Below, in pieces: positions 1 to 8,636 of a DNA stretch of 64,000 nucleotides. A program made the translations under genes and the position numbers. The stretch's first letter is position 1; each line of letters opens with the position of its first letter. Below the pieces are notes generated by a model. It worked only from the letters and a program-made list of their open reading frames with translations. It was not told where the DNA came from and ran no database searches. Source of the stretch: Desulfoscipio gibsoniae DSM 7213 (GTDB taxonomy: Bacteria > Bacillota > Desulfotomaculia > Desulfotomaculales > Desulfallaceae); NCBI RefSeq assembly GCF_000233715.2, contig NC_021184.1, positions 2,194,001 to 2,258,000 on the forward strand, given 5' to 3'.

Positions 1-1549
1 CTTCCCGGCAGGGAGTACACTTACCGCAGGACTCGGACTGGGTAAAGGTAAGGAAGAACTTGGCCACGTCCACCATACAGGTGGTTTCATCCATTACCAC
101 CAAGCCCCCGGAACCCATCATAGCCCCGGCAGCGGTGAGGGAATCATAGTCCACTGGCAGGTCCAGGTTTTCTTCGGGGATACAGCCACCGGAAGGTCCG
201 CCTATCTGCACGGCTTTAAATTTTTTGCCGTTTTGAATGCCGCCGCCAATGGTGAAGATAATGTCCCTTAAGGTCATCCCCATGGGTACTTCCACCAGGC
301 CGGTGTTGTTCACTTTACCGGTCAATGCGAAAATCTTGGTGCCCTTGCTCTTTTCAGTGCCCAGCTTGGCGTAGTTTTCACCGCCGTTGCGCAGTATATA
401 GGGCACGTTGGCATAGGTTTCCACGTTATTCAGGTTGGTGGGTTTGCCCCATAGACCGCTTTGAGCCGGAAAGGGCGGCCTTACCCTGGGCATGCCGCGG
501 TTGCCTTCGATGGAGGTGAGCAGCGCGGTCTCCTCCCCGCATACAAACGCACCGGCACCGGCTTTAATTTTAATATGGAAGTTAAATCCAGAATTCAATA
601 TGTTATCACCCAGTATGCCGTATTGTTCGGCCTGGGCAATGGCGATTTTCAAACGCTCAATAGCCAGGGGATACTCGGCCCGCACGTAAATATAGCCCTC
701 ATCGGCACCTACCGCGTAACCGCAAATCATCATGCCTTCCAGTACGGCGTGGGGGTCGCCCTCCAGCACGCTGCGGTCCATAAAGGCACCCGGGTCGCCT
801 TCGTCAGCGTTACAGACAACGTACTTCTTATCGCCCTGTGCCTGGCGTACAAAGCCCCACTTCATGCCGGTGGGGAATCCGGCACCGCCGCGGCCGCGCA
901 GGCCCGACTTTTTCACATCCTCAATGACTTCTTCTGGAGTCATTTCAAACAGTGCCTTCACAAAACCTGCATAGCCGTCATTGGCAATGTATTCGCCTAC
1001 ATCCTCGGGGTTGATATGACCGCAATTGTGTAGCACGAGGCGCTGTTGTTTAGCGTAAAAGGGCACGTCATTATAAGTTTTGGACAGCTCGCCGGTGGTG
1101 TGGTCTTTGTAGAGCAACCGCTCCACCACCTGGCCGCCCACCAGGTTTTGCTCCACTATTTCAGGCACATCGGTATCTTGTACCCGTACGTAAAAAGTCT
1201 TGTCGGGTTCCACAATCATTAACGGGCCTTGCTCGCAAAAACCATGGCAGCCTGTGATGGTGATCTTCACTTTGTCAGTGAGGTTATGCTTCTGCAGTTC
1301 TTCCTTTAAAACATCCACCAGTTTTTTAGAACCGGAGGAGGTGCAGCCTGTACCGGCACAAATAAGTATGTTTTTCTTATCAGAACCTACCGGAAGGTGT
1401 ATATTAGCCAGTAACTCCTGCCGTTTTTGCCGGCAGGCTGCGTCGTCATGGCAGATAGGGCCTTCTTTGATGCACTTGATGAAGTCCCGGCAGGGATTTT
1501 GTGGTTCGTGGGTGCATTTGTCACAGCACTTGTCCAATAGATTGTTCAA
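1..1549 (-). CDS. nuoF: NuoF/HydB-type NADH-binding flavoprotein subunit (3' end beyond window)
   Basis: About 516 codons are visible before the reading frame leaves the window. The start is a TTG behind a GGAAGGAGG site, 17 bases after the nuoE stop. Residues 1-34 are unusually Cys-rich (Cys 8, 9, 12, 20, 26, 33). A thioredoxin-like [2Fe-2S] domain follows (CAGTGC near residue 65, CHGFC further on), then the 51-kDa flavoprotein core with GRGGAGFPTG, the FMN/NADH glycine loop. At the window edge is SCGKCTPCREG, the [4Fe-4S] ligand motif. The N-terminal [2Fe-2S] domain is typical of HydB of electron-bifurcating [FeFe] hydrogenases and of NADH-dependent formate dehydrogenases rather than respiratory complex I. 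It would pass electrons between NAD(H) and a partner subunit. The partner, probably a hydrogenase or dehydrogenase catalytic subunit, should lie left of this window; that is inference. Confidence 0.93.
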   Translation of the reverse strand, partial: MNNLLDKCCDKCTHEPQNPCRDFIKCIKEGPICHDDAACRQKRQELLANIHLPVGSDKKNILICAGTGCTSSGSKKLVDVLKEELQKHNLTDKVKITITGCHGFCEQGPLMIVEPDKTFYVRVQDTDVPEIVEQNLVGGQVVERLLYKDHTTGELSKTYNDVPFYAKQQRLVLHNCGHINPEDVGEYIANDGYAGFVKALFEMTPEEVIEDVKKSGLRGRGGAGFPTGMKWGFVRQAQGDKKYVVCNADEGDPGAFMDRSVLEGDPHAVLEGMMICGYAVGADEGYIYVRAEYPLAIERLKIAIAQAEQYGILGDNILNSGFNFHIKIKAGAGAFVCGEETALLTSIEGNRGMPRVRPPFPAQSGLWGKPTNLNNVETYANVPYILRNGGENYAKLGTEKSKGTKIFALTGKVNNTGLVEVPMGMTLRDIIFTIGGGIQNGKKFKAVQIGGPSGGCIPEENLDLPVDYDSLTAAGAMMGSGGLVVMDETTCMVDVAKFFLTFTQSESCGKCTPCRE

Positions 1550-1565
1550 TTGCCAGGCCTCCTTC

Positions 1566-2051
1566 CTACTCGTATTTTTTAACTATGGCTACGGCTTTGT
1601 CCGGTGTTAAACGGCCGTGGGTGTCGTCATTGACCATCATCACTGGGGCAAGCCCGCAGGCACCCAGGCAAGCCACGGTTTCCAGCGTATAGCGCAGATC
1701 CTCGGTGCTTTCATTGCGGCCTACGCCCAAATCGGTGGATACAGCGTCAAATACTTTGGCGGCACCCCGTACGTGGCAGGCTGTACCCTGGCACATGCGG
1801 ATAATGTTGCGTCCCCTGGGTTTCAGGTGAAACTGGGAATAAAAGGTGGCCACCCCGAAGGTTTTGCTGAAGGGTACACCAATTTCTTGGGAGATTTTTT
1901 TCATTACATCGCCGGGCAGGTAACCGAAAATTTCCTGGGCTTCCTGCAGCAGGGGAATCAAAGCTCCCTTAAAATTCCGGTACTTGTCGAAAACCTCTTG
2001 CAATTGTTGGTACTGAGACTCCTGGCTCTGTTCGCATTTACAAGCTGCCAA
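1566..2051 (-). CDS. nuoE: NuoE/HydC-type [2Fe-2S] subunit
   Basis: 161 residues, TTG start behind GAGGAGGG. The family's thioredoxin-like [2Fe-2S] fold is marked by four cysteines: CQGTAC near residue 87 and CLGAC near residue 128. The N-terminal helical part (roughly 15-80) matches the NuoE 24-kDa subunit. It sits directly upstream of nuoF on the same strand, the usual order of the diaphorase module of bifurcating hydrogenases and NAD-dependent formate dehydrogenases. Its job is one-electron transfer next to the FMN of NuoF in a soluble complex. A short Cys-containing N-terminus (MAACKC) is an extra feature. No gene lies upstream on this strand for 158 bases, so this is probably the first visible gene of the operon. 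Confidence 0.93.
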   Translation of the reverse strand: MAACKCEQSQESQYQQLQEVFDKYRNFKGALIPLLQEAQEIFGYLPGDVMKKISQEIGVPFSKTFGVATFYSQFHLKPRGRNIIRMCQGTACHVRGAAKVFDAVSTDLGVGRNESTEDLRYTLETVACLGACGLAPVMMVNDDTHGRLTPDKAVAIVKKYE

Positions 2052-2209
2052 ATTATTTCCCTCCTCTCATTAATGCACAACATTACATTAGCCCGGACGG
2101 TTAATTTTCGGCCGGGTATTTATTGGTAATGCTTCCTAAATATTTAGCGAAACTATGCCCATATGTTGGCACCGCACATTTGACTGAAAATTGATAATGC
2201 AAGAATTAT

Positions 2210-2791
2210 CTAGCATTTTGGGCGAAAATCCAATACTCTGTCTTCAGTTATCAGTATGTGTATGGGTACATCGTACTCGCCGGGATAAACATTAGGTCTG
2301 ACCTGCAGTTCAAAAGCCAGAGAAACTAGAGTTGCGTCTTTCCTGATGCGAAGTAGAAAACGGTCGTAAAAGCCTCCTCCATATCCCAACCGGTTGCCCG
2401 CGGTGTCGAAAGCCACTCCAGGTATGATAACCAGATCGATTTCTCCTGGTTCCACGGGTCGCACACACTCGGGCTTGGGTTCTAAAATACCCCAGGTGCC
2501 CGGGGTCAGGTCATTTGGGAAATGAATCACCTGTGACGGTATCAGCTTTTTATTAGCCACGTCTGTAATGGGCACCACCAGCCGCTTACCTTGCTGCAGT
2601 ATGCTTTTGTTAATAAATGCGGTCTGCACCTCGTTGCGAAAGTCGACATATGCCATCACCGTGGTAGCCCGAATATACTCGGGCAAAGCCAGAACTTTAT
2701 CAGCAATGGCAGCGCTTGTTGCTTCTATTTGATGCAGAGGCATGGCGTTGCGTCCGGCAATCACATTCTTTCTTAATTCGTTTTTGGACAC
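2210..2791 (-). CDS. 5-formyltetrahydrofolate cyclo-ligase
   Basis: 193 residues, the normal length for the family. The signature GYGGGFYDR (near residue 137), which forms the ATP/phosphate-binding loop, is intact, and the N-terminal KNELRK stretch fits the family. The enzyme converts 5-formyl-THF to 5,10-methenyl-THF using ATP, returning stored folate to the one-carbon pool. It is a monocistronic minus-strand gene; the gene upstream ends 377 bases away. ATG start with a GGAGGAATTACC ribosome-binding site. E. coli calls this fau/ygfA and Bacillus yqgN; no symbol is assigned here. Confidence 0.93.
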   Translation of the reverse strand: MSKNELRKNVIAGRNAMPLHQIEATSAAIADKVLALPEYIRATTVMAYVDFRNEVQTAFINKSILQQGKRLVVPITDVANKKLIPSQVIHFPNDLTPGTWGILEPKPECVRPVEPGEIDLVIIPGVAFDTAGNRLGYGGGFYDRFLLRIRKDATLVSLAFELQVRPNVYPGEYDVPIHILITEDRVLDFRPKC

Positions 2792-3051
2792 GGTAATTCC
2801 TCCAAAAAATCATACTGTTATTAATTTTTCATTGCGTTTATTAGTTCAGGTTCTACCAGGTTTCCCTGAAAGGGCGCTTAAAGACACCGGCGTGATGATG
2901 CTGTGCTATTATATGTTAAGCTTGGCCGGTTTGGGACTGTACGCAATAAGTGCACTGCTCTGGGAAAGCCAATCTTTTAATAGTGACAAAAAAAATACAA
3001 GATGCTTGTTTGCGACACTCAAAATACCATTTGTATGCAGTATTTCGCCGA

Positions 3052-3087
3052 ACAAAAAATAAATCCTCCTGTGTTACGGGAGGATTT
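3052..3087 (-). terminator. Rho-independent terminator after the ACT-domain gene
   Basis: On the minus strand the stem AATCCTCC / GGAGGATT with a short loop is followed by a T-rich tract (TTTATTTTTT). It lies about 80 bases past the stop of the ACT-domain gene at 3169. The rest of the 2792-3168 gap shows no supported gene. Confidence 0.7.
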
Positions 3088-3168
3088 GAATAATGTACCA
3101 ATACTTTGCACAAAGACATGAGGTATCTGACTCACGTTTAGTTTTATTAATTTTAAGCCTGACCCCTT

Positions 3169-3600
3169 TTACAAACTGTATACCTGGCTTTCAGTCAATA
3201 TGCTGACATTGTTCTTCTGCAGTACTTCGACGGCTTCGCTTAGCTGTTCCACCCTGAATACCACCAGTGCGGCATTAGTGGCTTTTTGCAAAAATGCGTA
3301 CAGGTATTCGATGTTAATATTTTCCTGTTGTAGTATCTCCAGCACGCCGGCCAGCCCGCCGGGTTCGTCTTTTATTTCCACCGCAATGACATCAGTAGTG
3401 CTTACGGTAAAACCGGACTCTTTAAGCACCCGGTAGGCCTCGTCGGGATTACTGACAATTAATCGCAGTATGCCAAAATCAGTGGTATCGGCGATGGACA
3501 GAGCTCTGATGTTTATGTCGTTGCCACCTAGCACCCTGGTTACTTGAGCCAGACGCCCGTACTTATTCTCCAAAAAAACAGATATTTGTTTTACTTTCAT
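3169..3600 (-). CDS. Tandem ACT-domain protein
   Basis: 143 residues made of two ACT domains, about 1-69 and 70-142. The first opens with the strand-loop-helix pattern [19 protein letters not shown]; the second contains the [12 protein letters not shown] pattern, where the glycines line the amino-acid-binding loop. ACT domains bind small ligands, usually amino acids, and regulate enzymes. Stand-alone two-ACT proteins of this size are common in Clostridia and often sit beside a phenylacetate-CoA ligase-like gene; no such gene is near here. No enzymatic domain is present. The ribosome-binding site is GAGGGGGCGG, eight bases before ATG. The biological ligand cannot be told from the sequence. Confidence 0.85.
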   Translation of the reverse strand: MKVKQISVFLENKYGRLAQVTRVLGGNDINIRALSIADTTDFGILRLIVSNPDEAYRVLKESGFTVSTTDVIAVEIKDEPGGLAGVLEILQQENINIEYLYAFLQKATNAALVVFRVEQLSEAVEVLQKNNVSILTESQVYSL

Positions 3601-3710
3601 AAATCCGCCCCCTCAAGGATTTTTATTGTTTAACACCTGTTGCGGTATAATTTTCTACTTTCGCCACCTGATTATAAAAGCATAGCACAACTTGTTGTTA
3701 AAAAAAAGCT

Positions 3711-4050
3711 TTTTCCACAAGCCCGTAAAATATCCTATGTACAGTGCACAGCGAAATTATGTTACCTGGCAGCTCAATAAAATAGCCAATTGTTAAATTC
3801 TATCATTAGGATCGGTGCTTGTTCACCCACAGGCAAAACTCCTTGCTGCCAAGTTATTAACAGACTTATCCACATTATCCACAGGAATAACTTTTTGGGA
3901 GTATTTCAATTAAACTATCAAGCAGCAAAATATTTAAATGCGGATAAATTGATAACCTGTAATAACAAGGGTTTGGTGGGTTGCTGCCACCAGTGATAAT
4001 TTTCTGTAAACACAGCTATGTTAATAGGTTGTGGATTTTTTTGTGGATAG
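3711..4050. promoter_or_regulatory. Cluster of DnaA-box-like 9-mers in an intergenic gap
   Basis: The 3601-4059 gap holds two perfect head-to-tail TTATCCACA boxes at 3866-3883. Near matches are TTTTCCACA (3711-3719, 8 of 9), TGTGGATAG (4042-4050, 8 of 9 in the other orientation) and TGTGGATTT (4030-4038, 7 of 9). The surrounding DNA is AT-rich. No dnaA, dnaN or gyrase gene is in the window, so a full oriC is not supported. A DnaA-regulated promoter or DnaA-titrating site is possible. Confidence 0.5.
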
Positions 4051-4059
4051 GTGTATCTT

Positions 4060-5082
4060 TTAATACCGATCCTGGCCCAGCGGTAAATTGGGTACTGCAT
4101 TTAAGGTCAAAGGGGCGAAATCACCGCGCAAATATTTATAATAGGCAGCACAGCCAATCATAGCTGCGTTATCGGTACATAAAACCGGCGGTGGATAAAT
4201 CAGCCGACGGGCTTCCTGATGTGCCCGTCGGGTCATTTCTTCTCTTAATAGCTGGTTGGCTGCCACCCCGCCCGCCAGCATAATAGTGCCTGTATTGTGC
4301 TGCCGGGCCGCCAGTAAAGTTTTGTCCACCAGCACATCCACAGCGGCCCGCCGAAAACTGGCCGCCACATTGGCTTTATTTACATGAAAACCCTTTTGGC
4401 TTGCCCTGTGCAGATGGTTAATCACCGCTGTTTTAAGACCGCTGAAACTAAAATCCAAGCTGTCTCCGGCAAGGTAAGCTCTGGGCAGGGGAATGGCAGT
4501 ATCATCGCCGGACGCTGCCAGCTTGTCAATTAGCGGCCCACCCGGGTAACCTAGACCCAGCACCCGGGCTACTTTATCAAATGCTTCCCCTGCTGCGTCG
4601 TCCCGGGTGGCACCTAAAAGATCGTACTGGCCAAAACCGGAAATCAGCACAAGATCGGTATGTCCTCCCGACACTACCAGGCAAATAACAGGGAAATTCG
4701 GTTTGGGTTCCACTAAAAAATTAGCGCTTACGTGCCCCTCTAGATGGTTGACGCCAATTAAAGGTATATCAAGTCCAAATGCAATTGCTTTAGCGGCAGC
4801 AACACCTACCAGCAGCGCCCCTACAAGACCGGGACCGTAGGTAACGGCCACTGCGTCCAGCTCGTCAAAATCAATGCCGGCTTCGTCCAGTGCTTCCCGG
4901 ATTACGTGGTTGATCAGCTCCAGGTGCTTGCGAGAGGCCACCTCGGGCACCACACCTCCAAATTTGCGGTGCACGTCCACTTGTGAAGATATGATATTGG
5001 ACTTAACGATGGTGCCGTCCACCAGCACGGCAGCGGATGTTTCATCGCAAGATGTTTCCACGCTTAATATGATCAAACTCAT
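4060..5082 (-). CDS. tsaD: tRNA N6-adenosine threonylcarbamoyltransferase TsaD
   Basis: 340 residues, standard length. The N-terminus SVETSCDETSAAVL and the metal-binding HLEGH motif (near residue 113) are the hallmarks of the Kae1/TsaD/Gcp family; GGHTDLVL and the C-terminal CTDNAAMIG are also present. With TsaB and TsaE it transfers the threonylcarbamoyl group from TC-AMP to A37 of ANN-decoding tRNAs. tsaB/tsaE are not adjacent, although they often are in Firmicutes. ATG start with an AAAGGAG site 13 bases upstream, which is rather distant. The upstream gene is divergent. Confidence 0.97.
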   Translation of the reverse strand: MSLIILSVETSCDETSAAVLVDGTIVKSNIISSQVDVHRKFGGVVPEVASRKHLELINHVIREALDEAGIDFDELDAVAVTYGPGLVGALLVGVAAAKAIAFGLDIPLIGVNHLEGHVSANFLVEPKPNFPVICLVVSGGHTDLVLISGFGQYDLLGATRDDAAGEAFDKVARVLGLGYPGGPLIDKLAASGDDTAIPLPRAYLAGDSLDFSFSGLKTAVINHLHRASQKGFHVNKANVAASFRRAAVDVLVDKTLLAARQHNTGTIMLAGGVAANQLLREEMTRRAHQEARRLIYPPPVLCTDNAAMIGCAAYYKYLRGDFAPLTLNAVPNLPLGQDRY

Positions 5083-5228
5083 CTGTTACTATTTCTCCTT
5101 TGTGGTACCATTAAGTGGCATATGCGCCAAATATAGTTACAATGTATAGTAGTAAAACTATTTTAACACCAGTGTTGTTTATTTATAGCCTGCATAATAT
5201 TAATTTAAAAGTCCTAAAAGGTGTGTAT

Positions 5229-5924
5229 ATGAAGATAAGCGTGCTTTCTTATAATATTAGAAACTGTCGCGGTATCAACAACAGGGTTTCTTTAGATGCA
5301 GTGGCCTCGACCATCGCTGGTACCCGGGCAGACATAATAGGCTTACAGGAAGTGGATTATTGTAATCCCCGCAGCGCCTTTGCCCACCAGGCAGCCAGGC
5401 TGAGCAATATGCTGGGTATGTATTATGTTTACGGACCCAATGTCACCTGGGGCTGTATAGCCCGGTTCGGCAATGCCGTACTTTCGCGCTATCCTATTCT
5501 ATGCTGGCATAACTACCCGCTGCCCAGCTATGGCGAACAAAGGGGGTTGCTCCGGGTGGAAATCAAGCTCGCCGGGCAGTCCACGGTTTTTTTTACCACT
5601 CACCTGGGGTTAAATCATCAAGAACGAATGCAGCAGGTGGAAAAAATTATGCAAATAGTTCACGGCGTATCCAGCCCGCTGCTTTTAACCGGCGATTTTA
5701 ACGCCAAACCATATAGTGAAGAAATCAAACGCATACAAAACTTATTACAGGCAGGTGATTTGACTGGAGCCGGGTTGACTTTTCCGTCCGATTACCCGAA
5801 ATATAAAATTGATTATATTTTTCATTCTCACCACTGGACTTTGACCGAAACCAAGGTATATAGCAGTCTAGCCTCGGACCATTTACCGCTGTTGGCTAAA
5901 GTGGAGCTGGCCCGGGCTGAGTAG
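5229..5924 (+). CDS. Endonuclease/exonuclease/phosphatase (EEP) superfamily hydrolase
   Basis: 231 residues from an ATG preceded by AAAAGG. An upstream in-frame ATG at 5115 would add 38 poorly conserved residues and has no ribosome-binding site, so 5229 is preferred. EEP-fold landmarks are in order: LSYNIRN, the metal ligand in QEVD (near 38), TTHLG, GDFNAKP (metal and catalytic Asp/Asn, near 160) and the C-terminal SDHLPL histidine. These define a Mg2+-dependent phosphodiesterase that may act on DNA, sugar phosphates or lipids. No signal peptide is seen, so it is probably cytoplasmic. It stands alone, divergent from tsaD and convergent with the sirtuin gene. Confidence 0.85.
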   Translation: MKISVLSYNIRNCRGINNRVSLDAVASTIAGTRADIIGLQEVDYCNPRSAFAHQAARLSNMLGMYYVYGPNVTWGCIARFGNAVLSRYPILCWHNYPLPSYGEQRGLLRVEIKLAGQSTVFFTTHLGLNHQERMQQVEKIMQIVHGVSSPLLLTGDFNAKPYSEEIKRIQNLLQAGDLTGAGLTFPSDYPKYKIDYIFHSHHWTLTETKVYSSLASDHLPLLAKVELARAE

Positions 5925-6014
5925 AGAGGCCTGCTATGCTATAGGATCAGTAATGCCAAATAGCGCATGGCCGGTTTATTTGCATGGGCTTTGTGCAGTA
6001 GAGGTACTTGGCTT

Positions 6015-6764
6015 TTAGAATCCTTTGCTCATTTCGGCCATAATATCCTGGAAAGCCTGGCCGGTATTCTCATGAACAACCACCGCCGCTTCTTCGTCAT
6101 AGGGGGTGGGGGTGCGGTTGATAATGACAATTTGTTTGGCCACACCCGGCAAACCGGCCACGGGATATACAGTGAGGCTGCTGCCTGCCACCAGCATGAG
6201 CTGGCAGCCCGAAATCACCTGGGTAGCCTGGTAAAAATCTTCATTCATACGGTCTTCAAACAATACCACATCAGGTCGCAAAACGCCCTTGCATTTAGCG
6301 CAGCGAGGTGGGTTGTCACCGCTTTTAAAGTTTTGCACAAGATAATCAAAGCTGTATGATTCCCGGCATTCCATGCAGTGGCAGGTGCGCAGGTGGCCGT
6401 GTACTTCCCATACCCGGGCAGCTCCTGACCTCACGTGCAGGCTGTCAATATTCTGAGTGATTACCCCCGTCAATAGCCCCATTTTCTCCAGCTGGGTCAG
6501 TGCATAATGGGCGGCATTGGGTTTGGCATGGTTAAAGGCGATCCAGCGATTCAGGTTGACGCTGTAAAAACGGGCGGGGTCTTTGCGCAGGGCTGAAAGA
6601 CTAGCCGTCTTGGCCGGGTCGTGCTTTTCCCAAAGACCGGTGCCCGGGCTGCGGTAGTCGGGTATACCGCTTTCGGTACTAATGCCCGCTCCTGTAAGAG
6701 CCAGAGTTTTCTTAGATTCCCTGACCAAGCGGACTATTTCCTTGATTTTTTGATTATATGACAA
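6015..6764 (-). CDS. cobB: Sir2-family NAD-dependent protein deacylase
   Basis: 249 residues from a TTG start with GGGGG seven bases upstream. A longer frame opens at 6824 (also TTG) but has no ribosome-binding site. Sirtuin motifs: GAGIS (NAD binding), TQNID, catalytic His in VHGHL, and a four-Cys zinc site (CMEC about 20 residues before CAKC). It removes acetyl or other acyl groups from lysines using NAD+, producing O-acetyl-ADP-ribose. The window also encodes a macrodomain protein (15701-16243), a family that hydrolyses that product, though the two genes are not linked. Confidence 0.94.
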   Translation of the reverse strand: MSYNQKIKEIVRLVRESKKTLALTGAGISTESGIPDYRSPGTGLWEKHDPAKTASLSALRKDPARFYSVNLNRWIAFNHAKPNAAHYALTQLEKMGLLTGVITQNIDSLHVRSGAARVWEVHGHLRTCHCMECRESYSFDYLVQNFKSGDNPPRCAKCKGVLRPDVVLFEDRMNEDFYQATQVISGCQLMLVAGSSLTVYPVAGLPGVAKQIVIINRTPTPYDEEAAVVVHENTGQAFQDIMAEMSKGF

Positions 6765-6900
6765 TTTTATACCCCCATTCTGCCTCAATACCTTAATTAT
6801 CTTGAAAACATTTTTTGCTGTCAATCTTTTACGGGCAGGATATAGTATTGTTCTTGTTGAAAAATGTAATTATATTTGCAAAAGGAGGAAAAAAAACAGC

Positions 6901-7335
6901 ATGGCTGGAATTATTAATAATCTATTAAGCCGGGTTGGGCTGGCTCAAAAGCCTGAAAAACAAGCTAAAGAAACAGCAGCTGACACTACGCGCAATACCA
7001 ATGCCTTTTTAACTATAGTTGCTGTTATTGATGATATGGTGGCCCAGGGTGAAACCAGGCTGAAGAAAATGGAGGATAATTATGCGGTAATTTATATGCT
7101 TGGTGATAAAAAAATACTGCATATCACTAAAAACGCTGATCCCCCCCGCACATTTTTCTTATATTCAGGTGCTAACCGTATAGCCCGGGGTATGGATGTA
7201 CCCGGTTTGCGGGTGGTTTCAAAAAATGAAGCTAAACAAAAAAAATATGGGCCGGTTAAGGCTGTATATACTGGTACCAATACCGATGTAGTTAGGGATA
7301 TGCTTAAGATGATGGACAGTGGTAAAACTGCATAG
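6901..7335 (+). CDS. Hypothetical protein, 144 aa
   Basis: Start ATG behind a strong AAAGGAGG site; the open frame upstream to 6802 is not needed. Residues 1-35 form a charged region, and about 38-135 look like a compact alpha/beta domain (TIVAVIDDMV, YAVIYMLGDKKILHI, GPVKAVYTGT). No membrane segment, signal peptide or cysteine is present, so it is probably a soluble cytoplasmic protein. The family is not recognised. It is monocistronic with its own terminator just downstream and is divergent from the sirtuin gene, sharing a short promoter region. Confidence 0.75.
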   Translation: MAGIINNLLSRVGLAQKPEKQAKETAADTTRNTNAFLTIVAVIDDMVAQGETRLKKMEDNYAVIYMLGDKKILHITKNADPPRTFFLYSGANRIARGMDVPGLRVVSKNEAKQKKYGPVKAVYTGTNTDVVRDMLKMMDSGKTA

Positions 7336-7346
7336 CACAAAATCAA

Positions 7347-7395
7347 ACCGGTGCTACGAGAGTAAAATACTGCTCTTGTGCACCGGTATTTTTGT
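7347..7395 (+). terminator. Rho-independent terminator
   Basis: A two-part stem: outer ACCGGTGC / GCACCGGT with an inner ACGAGAG / CTCTTGT stem, followed by ATTTTTGTG. It begins 12 bases after the stop of the 6901-7335 gene. Confidence 0.85.
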
Positions 7396-7495
7396 GTCCG
7401 TAAATTAAATTTGTCATGTGTTAGAAAATCGCACCTCGGTGCGGAATGCCGGCCGGGGTGCCAATATAAGCATTTTAAACCGGATATTTGCCGGC

Positions 7496-7732
7496 TTATC
7501 GTTTAAGCATAAACTCGAGAAGTTCGACAAAACGCTGGTTCAATATTTCCTGTACGGTTCTGCCGGATTCGGCAGCTTGTTTTTCAATAAACTGAACCTG
7601 ATGCATCAAATGGTCGTAGATGATGGTTTCCACTACTACCTCCTGGGGTTGACCGGTTTTACGACTTAATTCATCTATCATGGCCTGAGTGTGCTCAGAA
7701 AATTCCAATGATAATTCCTTATCCTGCTCCAT
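7496..7732 (-). CDS. Small helical hypothetical protein, possible ribbon-helix-helix type
   Basis: 78 residues, ATG start behind GAGAGGTGG. The sequence begins with a short beta-prone segment (ELSLEFSEHT) followed by two predicted helices containing RKTGQPQEVVVETIIYDHL, a pattern like MetJ/Arc-type ribbon-helix-helix regulators. The C-terminal half is strongly helical and charged. The match is by pattern only. If correct it would be a DNA-binding regulator or antitoxin-like protein, but no partner toxin gene is adjacent. The flanking genes are unrelated. Confidence 0.6.
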   Translation of the reverse strand: MEQDKELSLEFSEHTQAMIDELSRKTGQPQEVVVETIIYDHLMHQVQFIEKQAAESGRTVQEILNQRFVELLEFMLKR

Positions 7733-7938
7733 TTGTTACCACCTCTCTTTCAATACGCTAATCATGTGCATTTTTAAGGACGCGAACCAGCAAAAATATT
7801 AAGATTGGTTCCATGTATGCATATGAACCCGGCCAATTTTTATCGAACCTGCTGTTGATCTAAGGCCCTAATAATTGAACACATAATATTAATACGGTAT
7901 TAAGTAATAAAAATAATTCAGATTATTTTTCGCTAATA

Positions 7939-8346
7939 TTATTCCACTACCCGCTTGCCGCAGTAACTGCAGTACTTGCCTCCTGTTGGCAACTCTTTGC
8001 CACAATCCGTACAAACAGGCTCTTCGGGCTGTAACGCGTTTATTTGTTTCTCCAGTTCATCAATTTCTTTTTCCAGTTCCTTTGTGGCATCCAGCAGTCT
8101 GTCCAATTCTTCCTTTACATCATCCTGCCCTGACTGCTGCTGATAATACAGTGCACCGATCCCGGCCAGATTATTTTCCAATTCTCTTTCCAACTTTTTC
8201 ATTTCGTGCTTCATTTTGGTGACTTCAATCAGATCAGATGATTTTTTGGTAATATCTCTGGCTTTGTCCCCAGCCATGCCGCTAAAATCTTTGGCCCGGC
8301 TGCCCAACTGTTTAGCACCATCAGCCATTTTTTGTATAAAACTCAT
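7939..8346 (-). CDS. Coiled-coil protein with C-terminal zinc ribbon
   Basis: 135 residues. Residues 1-40 are polar, 40-105 form a long predicted coiled coil (EMKKLERELENN, KELEKEIDELEKQI), and the C-terminus carries CTDCG...YCSYCGKRV, a double-CxxC zinc ribbon. Such proteins occur widely in Firmicutes as one-domain zinc-ribbon/coiled-coil proteins, often of unknown function. No signal peptide or membrane helix is visible. Ribosome-binding site GGAGGTGATCCC. It is followed by no clear terminator; the gap to the next gene downstream on this strand is 206 bases. Confidence 0.75.
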   Translation of the reverse strand: MSFIQKMADGAKQLGSRAKDFSGMAGDKARDITKKSSDLIEVTKMKHEMKKLERELENNLAGIGALYYQQQSGQDDVKEELDRLLDATKELEKEIDELEKQINALQPEEPVCTDCGKELPTGGKYCSYCGKRVVE

Positions 8347-8440
8347 GGGATCACCTCCGCATTATTTTTACTTTTTATATTCTGCGTACTCGCAGGTAAT
8401 CCTTTTCATTTTTAATTAGTATTGGTAATATTTCAGTTAA

Positions 8441-8467
8441 TAAAAAAAGAGCGGCGACCGCCGCTCA
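8441..8467 (-). terminator. Rho-independent terminator
   Basis: On the minus strand a perfect GAGCGGCG / CGCCGCTC stem with a 2-base loop is followed by TTTTTTT. It overlaps the stop codon of the small gene at 8465-8611. Confidence 0.88.
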
Positions 8468-8611
8468 CTTTGTGGATTTTTCTTTGGGATCACACACATT
8501 GGGATTAGGTTCTACATAAACCTCTGCCGGCTTAATCCGGTATGGTTTGTAAAACTGGCCAGGCTCAGCCAACCCGGTCTTTTTATTATCGGTTTGTGCC
8601 ACTTTGCCCAT
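8465..8611 (-). CDS. Hypothetical protein, 48 aa
   Basis: A short frame with an AAGGGGGG site six bases before its ATG, ending inside a strong terminator, which supports a real gene. The protein is hydrophilic, Pro- and Lys-rich (PGQFYKPYRIKPAEVYVEPN), with one Cys and no membrane segment. It lies 25 bases downstream of the 65-residue Cys protein gene and is probably co-transcribed. The function is unknown. Confidence 0.6.
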   Translation of the reverse strand: MGKVAQTDNKKTGLAEPGQFYKPYRIKPAEVYVEPNPNVCDPKEKSTK

Positions 8612-8636
8612 GTCCCCCCTTGTGAAACAATATGAT

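Noticed and set aside
325-1033. Plus-strand open frames across the first kilobase
   Set aside because: They are shadows of nuoF, whose minus-strand frame carries family motifs through the whole region.
2916-3119. Minus-strand 67-codon frame
   Set aside because: No ribosome-binding site; it overlaps the terminator of the ACT-domain gene.
3601-4059. Chromosome replication origin
   Set aside because: DnaA-like boxes are present, but there is no dnaA/dnaN/gyrase neighbourhood.
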